Program-made: the position numbers and the translations under genes
Assembly: GCA_015227615.1 (NCBI GenBank)
Contig: JAALGZ010000015.1
Span: forward strand, 273,001 to 337,000
Direction: 5' to 3'
DNA length: 64,000 nucleotides
From: Labyrinthula sp. Ha
Lineage: Eukaryota; Sar; Bigyra; Labyrinthulida; Labyrinthulaceae
Notes under the pieces: model-generated
Told to the model about the DNA's origin: nothing
Databases searched by the model: none
What the model saw: the letters and a program-made list of their open reading frames with translations, nothing else
Part shown: piece after piece, positions 42,709-53,300 of the stretch
How the letters are laid out: each line of letters begins with the position of its first letter
Numbering within the stretch: position 1 is the stretch's first letter

Positions 42709-44323
42709 TTAGTCCGCACGCTTAGCCCTTCTTCTAACTGTAGAATCTGCTTTCTTTTCTTCAGTACCTTTCGACTCAGGCTCCTGCTCATCTTCCTTCT
42801 CATTCTTACCGTCGCCATCATCTTTCTTCTTCTTTGCTGCTTCTCTTTTCTGTCTATCCTCCCAACTTTTCTGGGCAGCTTCTGCAATTTCTGCATCAGA
42901 CAACCTGAAAAAGTCGCCTTTAATACAAATAAAGTAGAAAGGAATAACAATCATAGAAACTAGAATCATAATTGTAATGATTGGATGCAACTCATAAAAC
43001 TCACTGACTTCCCCATAGATGTATTCCACTACACTGTAAAAACCAAATTCCTCTTCCAGATTCTTAAGTCTTTCTTCTTTCTTATCTGCAAGTCTCTTTT
43101 CCTGCTCCATTGCTTTTTCCTTTTCTACTTTTGAGAAATAATATTTTTCCGAAACTTCTTTTCCAGTTTCATAATCTACAGAAATTAGAATATTATCGAA
43201 ACTGATATCTTCGTTGTTTGCCAAAACTTCCACAAATACATGACTAATGGGTGGAAGCTCCGAAAATGGGAATTCTTGGGTGAAATAGTGAGGATTAGGA
43301 ATCTTCTTTGGAGACCATTCTCCCTTGTATTCTGGATTATCAATCATCTTTGGTTTCCAAACCCCATCGAAATCAGGGTTTTTAATCTTTGGTGCTTCCC
43401 ATTCACCATCCTCTTCTTCATCCCAATCATCAGGCATAGAAGCATCTGGATCAACAATAAATTCAAGTTCAGGATCATCGATCCAGTTCTCAGGCTTGAT
43501 GTCTTCTGGATCGGGAATGATCTCATCATCCACCCAATCCTCAGGTTTAATGTCTTCTGGGTCATCAATTTCTTCTGAGGGAAAAAAACTAGGTTTAAAA
43601 TCTTTTCCTTTTACTGCACTAGCAAGTGTTTGTTCTTGTCTATCTACCAATACTCGAGCAGTGGAATCAGATTTCTTCAGTTGTAACGTATAGACATGGC
43701 TGAATTCATCCTGCTCTGGCATAACCTTCTTCGCCAGGTGCTTTTCCTCCCACTCACCAGATATTGGATTCTGATGTCTAAAGATCAAGTGCACCTTATT
43801 CGTTCCTCCACACTTATCAGGCCCGAACATAATCACGTACGGAGTACTTTCTGAAAATTCCTTCTGATCACCAACCTAAGCTAAAATAAAAAAATAAATA
43901 TACTGAGTCCGATCCAGCTACAAACTTAAGGTAAGCTCCAGAGCAACCCCACCCTTTATTAAACTTCACTTCAAATTGAATTGTCACTTGGTCAGAATCA
44001 AGATTAAATGGTTGAGCCAACTTCTTACTTAAACCATACCTTGCATGCTTTTTCAACAGGAGAAGACTTGAATCTTCAGGATAGGCAGCGTATTTATCAG
44101 ATATCTCGACTTCTTGTTGTGAATATTCATCGCTTGCAGAAACAACCCAACCAAAATCTTCTGGATCTTTTGCTCCTTCCTTCTGAAAATTTTCAAAAAA
44201 GAAAATCCTTTCAGGATGATCTAGCTCAGGTACTTTAAAGGTCTCAATTTCAGGTTCCGAAACTTCTTCTTCCTCGCAATTAGCGAGAAATGGGATTATA
44301 AAAGCAAGAGAGAGAAACTTCAT
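42709..44323 (-). CDS. Calnexin (ER lectin chaperone)
   Basis: Two exons (44323-43904 and 43875-42709) give 528 residues; the intron (43876-43903) is 28 nt. Calnexin holds monoglucosylated glycoproteins in the ER during folding. Visible parts: a signal peptide (MKFLSLAFIIPFLANC), a lectin domain with the disulfide pair GCSGAYLKFV and MFGPDKCGG, a P domain with three type-1 repeats (DPEDIKPEDW, DPEDIKPENW, DPDASMPDDW) and three type-2 repeats ending GVW, GEW and PHY, a membrane helix (HPIITIMILVSMIVIPFYF), and a charged cytosolic tail ending RRRAKRAD, which resembles arginine-based ER retention signals. Human calnexin has 4+4 repeats; 3+3 is the calreticulin number. It is divergent from cyclin H, 112 bp apart. 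Confidence 0.94.
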
Positions 44324-44435
44324 CCAATTGTCACAAACTTTGTTTAGCCAATAAATTTATTTTAATCATTACTATAACCAATCAGAAGAAGAGTTCCTGG
44401 AACAAGAAAAAGATACAAGAGGCAGTTTGTTGAAT

Positions 44436-45266
44436 ATGACGTTATTGGAGAATTCAAGTCAATTAAGACACTGGATTTTCACGGAGACCGAGTTACGAAA
44501 TATAAGGAGAAAAACGTCTGAAAAATTTTGGAAAAAAATGGAAAAAAGCAACTACTCTGACGAGTGGAGTGTGGAAAATATGCTCAAATGCCAAATCGAG
44601 CTGGAAAGACATTTCATCCAGAAAATATTGAAGATTTGTGAAATTGAAAAGTTTCCATGGAAGGTTGGAGCAACTGCCTCTTTATTTTTCAAAAGATTCT
44701 TTCTTCTCAGCTCTATGGGAGAATTTCGGCCTGATGTGATGCTTGCGGTTGCAATCTTTGTGGCAGCTAAAGTCGAAGAAGTTTGGTTAAATAAAGAAAA
44801 TCGTGGAGTTGACCTAAAAAAGCTATGTACAAGTCTTAAGTTGGAAGTGCATCAAGTTACGGAGCTTGAGATTCATTTCTTGAACAGACTTTCATTTGAA
44901 TTGCTAGTTCATCATCCTAGAGACGTGATAGATTTATTGTTGTTGAAGTTGAACCATATAGGCATCAAAATAGATGAAATAGGTTTAGCTACCAAACTTC
45001 AAATATTGTATTCCTCGGATCTGTTATTATTGTTAGATCCTTCTACTCTTAGTAGGGGACTTGTGTTCTTGGCGTGTGAAAATAACGATTCCCCTAAACT
45101 GCAAGAACTAATTAAAAGTGAAGTAAATAAAGACTCATTCGCAAAAATAAAAAGCTTAATTAATGAAGTAGCTAAACCAATTGATAAGAAACTCAGTAAA
45201 AAGGGTTTGAAAATGTTCTCTCAAATGCGTAAGAAATTGACCGTTAAAGTAAAATCAGAGGCCTGA
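44436..45266 (+). CDS. CCNH: Cyclin H-like
   Basis: A 276-residue cyclin. The N-terminal SSQLRHWIFTETEL matches the SSQxRHWxF block that marks cyclin H, the partner of CDK7 and MAT1 in TFIIH and the CDK-activating kinase. The first cyclin fold follows (KVGATASLFFKRFFLLSSM, RPDVMLAVAIFVAAKVEEV, LEIHFLNRLSFELLVHHP) and then a second, more diverged fold and a basic tail. The first ATG of the frame (44436) was used. Cyclin C is the alternative, but the RHW motif favours H. The stop is 37 bp before the ATG of the Na+/Ca2+ exchanger in the same direction. Confidence 0.85.
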   Translation: MTLLENSSQLRHWIFTETELRNIRRKTSEKFWKKMEKSNYSDEWSVENMLKCQIELERHFIQKILKICEIEKFPWKVGATASLFFKRFFLLSSMGEFRPDVMLAVAIFVAAKVEEVWLNKENRGVDLKKLCTSLKLEVHQVTELEIHFLNRLSFELLVHHPRDVIDLLLLKLNHIGIKIDEIGLATKLQILYSSDLLLLLDPSTLSRGLVFLACENNDSPKLQELIKSEVNKDSFAKIKSLINEVAKPIDKKLSKKGLKMFSQMRKKLTVKVKSEA

Positions 45267-45303
45267 TGCAAAACTTAATCGTTTAAGTTTAGAAAACAAA
45301 TAT

Positions 45304-47931
45304 ATGGACTTTTGCTCCTTAGATAATCTTAGTGAACCAATAGATGACTATGCATTTGCACTGAGCGATGATGCTAACAGAAGCTGCTTCGTATATAAGG
45401 AAACGATGTCCGAAGGTGTGATGTTTATTAAAACAGATGCGACGCTGTACGAGCTTTGTCTCGGTGATTATTTTTTACCAATATTTCCTTCGGAGGTCAT
45501 TTGGGATCAAACAGGAAGAGCAATTGCATACTTGGCTTTGTCACTGTTTTCTTTTATCGGTGTATCACTAGTCTCTGACAAATTCATGTCGGCAATTGAA
45601 GTAATCACTGCAAAAGAAAGAAACATCTCTCGATTCGATAACGATGGGAATAAGGTAGAAACTACAGTTTTGATATGGAATGATACTGTTGCTAATTTAT
45701 CCTTGATGGCTTTCGGTAGTAGTGCACCAGAAATCCTGCTAAGCCTTGTGGAAAGCCTTAACAGTATACGCTTGCAGAGAAAAGGTCTACTTGAATCTTC
45801 GTTGAGAGATACAGATGGTTTGGGACCTTCTACCATTGTAGGTTCTGCTGCATTCAATCTGTTAGTTATCACTGGGGTGTGCATTTTCTCTGTTCCAGGA
45901 GGCAAGGTTCGAAAAATTGAGAAATATGGTGTTTTTATCATAACTTCGTTATTCTCCATGGCCGCCTATATTTGGATGTACTTAATTTTGGTGATTTGGA
46001 CACCTGACCTTGTTACCATGACGGAAGCATTGCTTACCTTAGCGGGGTTTCCAATGCTTGTTCTTATTTCATACTTGCAGGATGTTGGTCTTCTTTGCTC
46101 CTGTTTTATTTTCAATGGATGGAGCGGAAATCAAGTATCACCTGAGAGCAACCAAAAGTACGGTACGGAGCGGACCTTGCCAACCGTTAGTGGGGCCACC
46201 AGACTAGATGAGCGCAAGTACCGGTCGAAGAGCTTAGAGCTCTGCAGGAATGAACTGATCCAGCTCATGCATGAGCAACCTGCATTAGATGTTGAAGACA
46301 AAGAAAAATTGGCGGAGATTGGTGCGATGAAAATCGCACTTAAGAGTAGGATAAGTAGGATAAAATATCGAATACAGGCAACGCGGTGGCTCTTTGGCCA
46401 AAGGCAGGTTCTTGTTTCCCGAAAGCATTTCGAAAAACAGGTCTCAGAGAGTTCCTTTAAGAAGAAGAATATCTTAGACGAGCCGAAAGCAAAAGAAGTT
46501 GTTTCGGAGCCATCGATTGGATTCAAAACTAAGACATATCGAATTGGCGAGAATGAAGGCAAAGTTAGTCTACTTGTGGAGCGCGTTGCGAAAGAAAATC
46601 TACTTGAAAAAATTTCAACAATCAGCTATGAAACATCAAATGGTCGTGCCATCGCCGGTGTGGATTATGAATACACGGCTGGCACCCTTACATTTATGCC
46701 TGGAGAACAATTAAAGTTCATATCTGTGAACATTATTGACGACAACGAGTTTGAAGAAGATGAGGAGTTCTATCTTGTGCTGAAAGCACCACTAGAAAAT
46801 GCCGTTCTTGCTCCAAACAATGTAGCTGAGATAACCATTATAGATGACGACAACCCTGGTAAGTTTGGTTTTCTGAAAGAGACCGTAACATCCAAGGAAT
46901 CAAGCCATCATGTTGAGTTAGTTGTTAAGCGGTTTGGGGGTGTTGATGGTACAGTTCGAGTTAAGTACCGAACCGAGGACTATACAGCTATTAACGGGAA
47001 GGACTATCATTCATGTTCCGGCATTCTGACTTTCTTGCATGGTGAAGCGGAGAAAACTGTACAGGTCGCCCTCATTGATTCGCAATCAGTTGAAAAGAAC
47101 GCCGTTTTTGGTTTTTCAATTGAAATACTTGAATATCCTCAATGTGGAGCTCAATACTCTGAATATAGGTTGGTGAATGTAGTCATTCTCAGCGATGAGA
47201 ATTTTTCAGAAAATATTAACGAGTTAGCCATGTTAATGAAGAAAAACTTGGCGGAAATGGAGATTGAAATTTCCTGGAAACAGCAGATAGTGGATGCAGT
47301 TAATGTGTTTGCTGACAGGGAGGCGGAAGAAGGAGAAGACCCTTCTCTCAGTATTGCTGAATGTATTGTCCATTTTATATCTCTTCCGTTCAAACTTCTA
47401 ACAGCTGTAATACCACCAACTTCTTACCTTGGGGGCTGGTTGACCTTTGCTGTATCGTTATTATTTTGTGGAATGCTTACAACTGTTGTGGGCGATATGG
47501 CTGGAATCTTTGGATGCCTGATTGGAATGCCTAAAGGTATAACAGCTATAACGTTTGTAGCTTTGGGAACATCCATACCAGACATGTTTGCTAGTATGTT
47601 TGCCGCTGAAAATGACGATAATGCAGATGCAGCAGTTGGCAACGTGACTGGTTCGAACTCAGTTAACGTCTTCGTTGGTTTGGGTCTTCCTTGGACAATT
47701 GCTTGTGCTGTCTTAGGTGATTTTCATGTACAGGCCGGTAACTTAAGTGAATCAGTTTTTGTTTTTCTGATAGTTGCTGTTGTTCTATTTCTGATCCTTG
47801 GGATCAGGCGCTATTTAGGCCTTGGTGAACTTGGTGGGTCACGGACAGTTCGGTTAGTGTCCGGTAGCGCTTGCATCTCCTTGTGGGGAGTATATATACT
47901 CCGTTCTGTCATGATATACTTAACCAGTTAA
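45304..47931 (+). CDS. Na+/Ca2+ exchanger (NCX/CaCA family) with two Calx-beta domains
   Basis: An 875-residue exchanger that normally expels calcium in return for sodium. The layout matches animal NCX: membrane block 1 with the alpha-1 repeat (NLSLMAFGSSAPEILLSLVE at about 130-150, then GPSTIVGSAAFNLLVI), a large cytosolic loop with a helical part (about 270-395), Calx-beta 1 (about 400-520, acidic DDNEFEEDEEF and TIIDDDNPG, the calcium-binding residues), Calx-beta 2 (about 520-640, more weakly acidic), and membrane block 2 with alpha-2 (GDMAGIFGCLIGMPKGIT, FVALGTSIPDMFASM, GNVTGSNSVNVFVG). No N-terminal signal peptide is obvious, although NRS near 24-28 could be glycosylated. No intron is needed. 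It is convergent with the next gene (124 bp). Confidence 0.94.
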   Translation: MDFCSLDNLSEPIDDYAFALSDDANRSCFVYKETMSEGVMFIKTDATLYELCLGDYFLPIFPSEVIWDQTGRAIAYLALSLFSFIGVSLVSDKFMSAIEVITAKERNISRFDNDGNKVETTVLIWNDTVANLSLMAFGSSAPEILLSLVESLNSIRLQRKGLLESSLRDTDGLGPSTIVGSAAFNLLVITGVCIFSVPGGKVRKIEKYGVFIITSLFSMAAYIWMYLILVIWTPDLVTMTEALLTLAGFPMLVLISYLQDVGLLCSCFIFNGWSGNQVSPESNQKYGTERTLPTVSGATRLDERKYRSKSLELCRNELIQLMHEQPALDVEDKEKLAEIGAMKIALKSRISRIKYRIQATRWLFGQRQVLVSRKHFEKQVSESSFKKKNILDEPKAKEVVSEPSIGFKTKTYRIGENEGKVSLLVERVAKENLLEKISTISYETSNGRAIAGVDYEYTAGTLTFMPGEQLKFISVNIIDDNEFEEDEEFYLVLKAPLENAVLAPNNVAEITIIDDDNPGKFGFLKETVTSKESSHHVELVVKRFGGVDGTVRVKYRTEDYTAINGKDYHSCSGILTFLHGEAEKTVQVALIDSQSVEKNAVFGFSIEILEYPQCGAQYSEYRLVNVVILSDENFSENINELAMLMKKNLAEMEIEISWKQQIVDAVNVFADREAEEGEDPSLSIAECIVHFISLPFKLLTAVIPPTSYLGGWLTFAVSLLFCGMLTTVVGDMAGIFGCLIGMPKGITAITFVALGTSIPDMFASMFAAENDDNADAAVGNVTGSNSVNVFVGLGLPWTIACAVLGDFHVQAGNLSESVFVFLIVAVVLFLILGIRRYLGLGELGGSRTVRLVSGSACISLWGVYILRSVMIYLTS

Positions 47932-48055
47932 AATAAATTTACCAACTACGAGACCATTTACAATAATAATTAGGACTTCTCAACGGCAATTTTTATTGGG
48001 TAACTGATTAAAAGCTACTTAAACAAATTTTTATAAACAAAAGTTTGAATTTACA

Positions 48056-50323
48056 TTATTCCGCACTACCTTTTGAAAAAAGTAAATCATTTTGATCAAA
48101 ATAATTTAAAGAATCACCAACTTCCTTGAGAAAGGCGTGGCTAGTTTCACGATATGGACTAGGTTGCGCAGCCCTTCTGTGAGAAAGGTCTGTAAAACCT
48201 TCTCCAACTTGCCCATGTACTTGATTCAAACTGAAATTTTCTGTTCTGTGATTCAATGCGGTTGGTTGGAAGCGATTTCGCGATAAATCCCTTCCATTCG
48301 GGTATGCCATATGGTCTGGAGGTGGACCGGTACGGCTATCAAATAGTCTCCTAGACCCATAGCGCTCATACGCTCCATAAAGCTCACTCCTTTCTTGCAT
48401 CTCCAACTCGCGACGTGCCATTTCTTGTTGTGCTTTAGCTCTCTGCTTTATTCTATCGAATTCCTTTAGTGCTGAATTTACATTTGCATCTGTTCGAGCA
48501 CGAGCCAAGATTTCAGTTTCTTTTTGTTTAAAGGCTTCTCTACGTTGGCGGAGGAAAACTAACTTAGACGTCTGCTCTTGCTCAGATACAACGTCTCCTC
48601 GTTCACGAGCATAGTGTATTTTGGAAGTTACTACTTGAATATATTGAACAACCTGCTGGGCATCCTTGTTAAACTTAACGAGGTAATCCACTAACTGGTT
48701 AATATAACTGTTACTTGAGTGCAGGCTACCCGAAACTGGATCGCGACTCGAGGTGGAACCCATGCGGTTTAGGCTTGAGGGCACTCTTCTTTGAGTTTGA
48801 TGACTTCTGCCAGGCATAGAAGGGTGCTCAAACTCAAAGTCATAATAACCATTCCTTTCATAAGACATGCTCTTTTGACCAAGCTGTTCAAAGGGATACT
48901 TACCATTACGCCCTCCGTACGGAGACGGATTTCTAGATTGCCTGTTAGAGAAAGCAGAATCCAGCGCAGCACTTTGTGGATCATTTACCACATGGCTAAG
49001 CCTTTCATATATTCCAGGCTTCTCGGCTCCTATACCGCGATCCATTCCCAGACTAGTACGCCCCTCCCACTGATGCTGCTGGCTATGATTGTATGAGTTT
49101 GCCGGAAAGGAAAGCTTCGTCTTCAGTAAATGTTCAGCAAGTGTAGGAGACGGCTGGCGTTTCAATGCATACAGATCATTCAACTCCAGTTTTTGCTTAG
49201 AGCGCTCCGAAAAATGAAGAAACTTGTCTCCAGCACGTATAAGTCGTTCGTCATCAAAAACTGGTACACTCTTCACCTTCGCTTTTACAGAATTTAGAAC
49301 AACCTCATCAACCACGAAACCTTCATGAACTCCTGACTCCAAAGGTTTTTTTTGCTGAAGCAAGGATATTTTTTTTCTGAAATGTGCCAAGGCTTGTAAC
49401 TTTCTAATATGTTTGTAATCAACAAGATTTGAGGTCAATCCTGTACTTTCAAACATTTCCTTATGCTCCTCGGCTATCTCATCCAAAACTCCAAACTCAC
49501 CTCTATCTATAATCTTCTTTGCGAGAAAGTCTAAAGGAATATTTCCGCCAGCATTATATTTAAGCTGAAGCTTCAAATGTTCTCCGTATCCTTGAACATC
49601 GATGAGCCAATGAGTTATTTGCTCAAAGCTCTGTTCGTTCTGAAAAAGATTGTGCTTCTCAGCAAACTTTTCCAGCATACTCCAATTTTTATCTTTTATT
49701 AATAGCTTAGCTAATTGAAGTGCAGGAATGGTTGCTTTTAATTCCGCATTTGATGGGCAACTTTCCATGAAGTTAAAGGCTTTATCCCATTGCTTCTTCG
49801 CCAAAAAAAAACGAAGAAAATGGCTATCTGAAAGCAGATATCTCTCAGCAATTTTTTTATCCTTTCGAAAATCAAATTTCTCAGCATACGACAAAGCTTC
49901 AGAGACCAATCCATTTTGCATGAGGCCTTGGATCGAGACCAACACAAGTTTCGTGTGTGAAGTAAGTTTAAATTGCTCCACATATTTCAAAACTGCGATG
50001 TGATTGAGGGTCTTTGAAATGAGATTGAGGAAAATTAATTTATCTTGTTCCTCCCATTCTTCTCGGAGCTTGAAAAAGTTAACGCAATCTTCGTATCTGC
50101 ACTTGTGAACGTAAACTTTTAGGATCTTCTGCCAATAGTCATCTTGTTTATATAATTCATATTTTTTAATGATCTCTGTACATTTCTTATATTCATTTAA
50201 TAGGATTAGACGATCTAGCTGTGAAATTAATTCTAGACCTTTTCCTTTCTCTGACATTTTTCTTTCGCTTGGAGATTTGGAGAAAGATCTGGGAAGAGTT
50301 GCAGATCGCATCAATTTTGGCAT
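48056..50323 (-). CDS. Unrecognised helical-repeat and coiled-coil protein
   Basis: A 755-residue protein of no family I recognise. Residues about 30-330 are a run of paired amphipathic helices of about 30-35 residues (for example EYKKCTEIIKKYELY, YEDCVNFFKLREEW, LVSEALSYAEKFDF, WDKAFNFMESC), an alpha-solenoid in the style of PPR or TPR repeats. Residues about 380-540 are disordered and rich in S, N, G, Y and P. Residues about 548-665 are a charged coiled coil (INQLVDYLVKFNKDAQQVV onward, ending EMARRELEMQERSELY). The first ATG was used; a second lies 22 codons in (MSEKGKG). A PPR-like organelle RNA-binding protein or a trafficking scaffold are both possible, but no targeting peptide or diagnostic motif settles it. 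Confidence 0.8.
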   Translation of the reverse strand: MPKLMRSATLPRSFSKSPSERKMSEKGKGLELISQLDRLILLNEYKKCTEIIKKYELYKQDDYWQKILKVYVHKCRYEDCVNFFKLREEWEEQDKLIFLNLISKTLNHIAVLKYVEQFKLTSHTKLVLVSIQGLMQNGLVSEALSYAEKFDFRKDKKIAERYLLSDSHFLRFFLAKKQWDKAFNFMESCPSNAELKATIPALQLAKLLIKDKNWSMLEKFAEKHNLFQNEQSFEQITHWLIDVQGYGEHLKLQLKYNAGGNIPLDFLAKKIIDRGEFGVLDEIAEEHKEMFESTGLTSNLVDYKHIRKLQALAHFRKKISLLQQKKPLESGVHEGFVVDEVVLNSVKAKVKSVPVFDDERLIRAGDKFLHFSERSKQKLELNDLYALKRQPSPTLAEHLLKTKLSFPANSYNHSQQHQWEGRTSLGMDRGIGAEKPGIYERLSHVVNDPQSAALDSAFSNRQSRNPSPYGGRNGKYPFEQLGQKSMSYERNGYYDFEFEHPSMPGRSHQTQRRVPSSLNRMGSTSSRDPVSGSLHSSNSYINQLVDYLVKFNKDAQQVVQYIQVVTSKIHYARERGDVVSEQEQTSKLVFLRQRREAFKQKETEILARARTDANVNSALKEFDRIKQRAKAQQEMARRELEMQERSELYGAYERYGSRRLFDSRTGPPPDHMAYPNGRDLSRNRFQPTALNHRTENFSLNQVHGQVGEGFTDLSHRRAAQPSPYRETSHAFLKEVGDSLNYFDQNDLLFSKGSAE

Positions 50324-53300
50324 AGATTCCCACTTATCCCCTTGCTATAAAGCCCTGACTGTTGGTTTTAATAGCTACGCTGCTTCTTATATACCAAGAG
50401 ATAATTAAATACAATAGAGATACACAAGTCTAAAGAATAAGAGAATTGTTTATCACTGCTTAAAGATACTCTAACTGTTTCTTTCCTTTTTTTAAGTAAT
50501 TAAATCATTTGCTAAGATTTGGGAACCCCAAAGTAGAAACTCAGGATGAGTTCTCACGGAAGATTAAGTATGACTCTTAAGGACTCTCCAAAAAGACTGA
50601 AACACTTTTTGCAAAAAATATTATGATATATAAGTATTGAAAAAATAGCTCATTGCGAATTTTGCGTGACGAAGGTAACGAGATGTCTTTAGTAGCGAGT
50701 AGGCGCTGAATTTCACAAGACTTATCAATGATTATTTGATGATTGTTTCGATTTTGAATATTAATAAAAATTCAAGTATTTTGTGGTTTTTAAGTGATTC
50801 AAAATCTACTCTGAGAATCAAATGGTGTGAAAAATCAACGAAAATTCTTTTGTCAATATTTACCATCATCAAAGAGAAAAACATGGGAATAAAAATTGTT
50901 GATAAATTGACAATAAATCATATACAGCACCTGGAAAGGTATGAAAAAGGAATAATTACCTCGCTTATAAATGATTTATTTTTCGGTTAATACTCCTTCA
51001 GCCATTACAGTTAATTACTTTCTCACCATTAACCTTTTTCTGAAATCATGGGCTCTCAGCAGGTTCCTAAACCTTTGGAAAATATTTGCAAAAACAATAT
51101 CACAAAAAAATAGCCCCAAACCTCCGAATTATGTGTTTTCCTTCTAAATACCTAAATTCCTCAAAGTACTGCTCTCTCTTATTCAAATGATAGTACCTGA
51201 GATCCAAAAGGCCTGGACCTGTTATCCTCAGTTCTCAAAGCAAATATGTTGAGGAGCTTAACGACCAAATTTTATGATTTTTTTTAAGTTTTTTAAAACT
51301 TTTGAGTTTCATAATGTGACATAAAGTCTTCTCAAAACTTGAAAAGTTTCCTTTAAGTGAGTCTGCGCTTTCGTTTGAGGATCCTGATTTCCTAAATGAG
51401 TAGGCATTCTCAGACTGAATATCTAATTCCTGAAAACAGCTCATCCAACCATTTTTATAGTTGAAAGTGGCGGAGAAGAGAATTGTAGGTAGGGTAACTC
51501 TGTAGATTTTTCTATGTAACTCTAGCTAGGAAACCTAAATTTATTTTGGTTTCGCAAGAAGAGTTGCTGCATGTGGTTAGTTCTATTAAGCAACAAGGGC
51601 GGGTGGAGAGGTTCTGACAATATTTTGCTCACAAGATAAGATTATGTTACAGCAAAGAATATATAACCCCCAGGAGATGCAACTTTTAGACAAATAATAT
51701 CTCTAATGAGATAGTTAAGTTTTTGAGATGCATCAGAGTAAGGGCCTTAGTCACGGAAATAATTCTCATATTCTCCCAATCAACAATATTTCACAACAAT
51801 ACAAAAAAACAGGATAATCAATCAAGTCTAAAATAAGGTTTACCAGCGCAGCTTAATAATTCTTAACTTACTGTACACAATCAATCTATTTTACTGTAGG
51901 GCGTTTTCCCTAAATAATTTTGTTACTACCATACTAATAAAATCTTAAGATTAGTAAACCTCAGCAACAAAATAAACCAATAAAGATATGGGTGGTCAAA
52001 TTCACTATTAATTAGGTTTTTAACGAGGTTGATAGCAAATTAACAAGACATTTACAACATATGTATCTGTTCTAAAAGATATGGAAAATTCGCTGCCAAT
52101 ACAATTTCATATCTACAATTACTTTGCTACTTTAGTTTACTACCAGGTATTTTAAGTATAGGTAATAACAGTAAAGAAAAATATGGTAAACCTAAGAGTA
52201 GATTAATTAAATATAATTCTGCTTAAGGTCACGAGGAGTCCTACGTTATCTAAAGTTTTTATTCTTACAACAGAAAAATACTTCATCAAAATAAAGTTTC
52301 AACAAAGTTACTTTTGCACGTTCTTAATATCGCTACATATACTTGCCCATTAGACTAGTGCCCATAGTAGATAAATTATTGCTTTTGTACATTGATGTAT
52401 CGTAATTTATGCATTATTAACTTTAGTCACGAAAAAAAATTATTAAAGAGATTTTTAAGACAGGTGTGTAGATTATTTCTTCGTTCATTTTTGATATCTT
52501 GATATTAAAGCATTAATAGGAACGTGGCATTAAGTGCACGTGTAATTTGTCAATGGATTGTCTTAAATACAATTATACATAAATAGACCTTATCCCAGCA
52601 CGAGATATGATTCTGTATTTTATTTGTTAGATATTAAGGACAACCGGTGTTGCTGGTATTTATGGCTTTACTTTAACTTAAATGATCCGCTGCCCATAAA
52701 TTTGGGGAGCGGTTGTTGACTTTATGGGAGAATTTTTTTGACACATTATTTCTCCTGATATCAAAAAAATAGAAAACAGTTCGCAAGAATTATGTCATAT
52801 GTTATTGTCGATATAATTCTGTCATTTTATTATAAACTTTGAAATAAAGTATTGACGTTAGATGCTAACCAATGCACTTGCGCTACATTGTCCCAACAGT
52901 ATGCAACTCCAAGAAATAGCCGCTTGTTAGTATAGAAGAACTAGCTAAGATAGATAGAAGACATCCTTAATGCCTTAAGCACATGGATGTAAGAAACCTG
53001 TAATTAATTCAAACCTAAATTTAAAGTTTCTTAAGAAGCACACTAAGAAACCTCTAACCGCTTGTATTTTGACCAATCAATACAAGTAAGCCTCTTCTTT
53101 TACCACTAAGGAACCGTTAGTTGGTCTCAATTAAAGCTTAAGAAAGGAGAGATTGTTTGGAGTTCACCAACTGATATATAACGAGTGCAGCCTACGTGCT
53201 TAACAGTGTATATACTGTTTCAATTCAAACGAAACCAATATTTGAATAGATCTTTCACAGATTTTTTATAGGAATTTAAAGGTCGTAGCTTTCCATTTGA

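Noticed and set aside
43240-43693. Two plus-strand frames (112 and 122 codons) opposite the calnexin P domain.
   Set aside because: They are shadows of the repetitive acidic P-domain coding sequence on the other strand; their low-complexity S/G-rich or I/F-rich text comes from the repeats.
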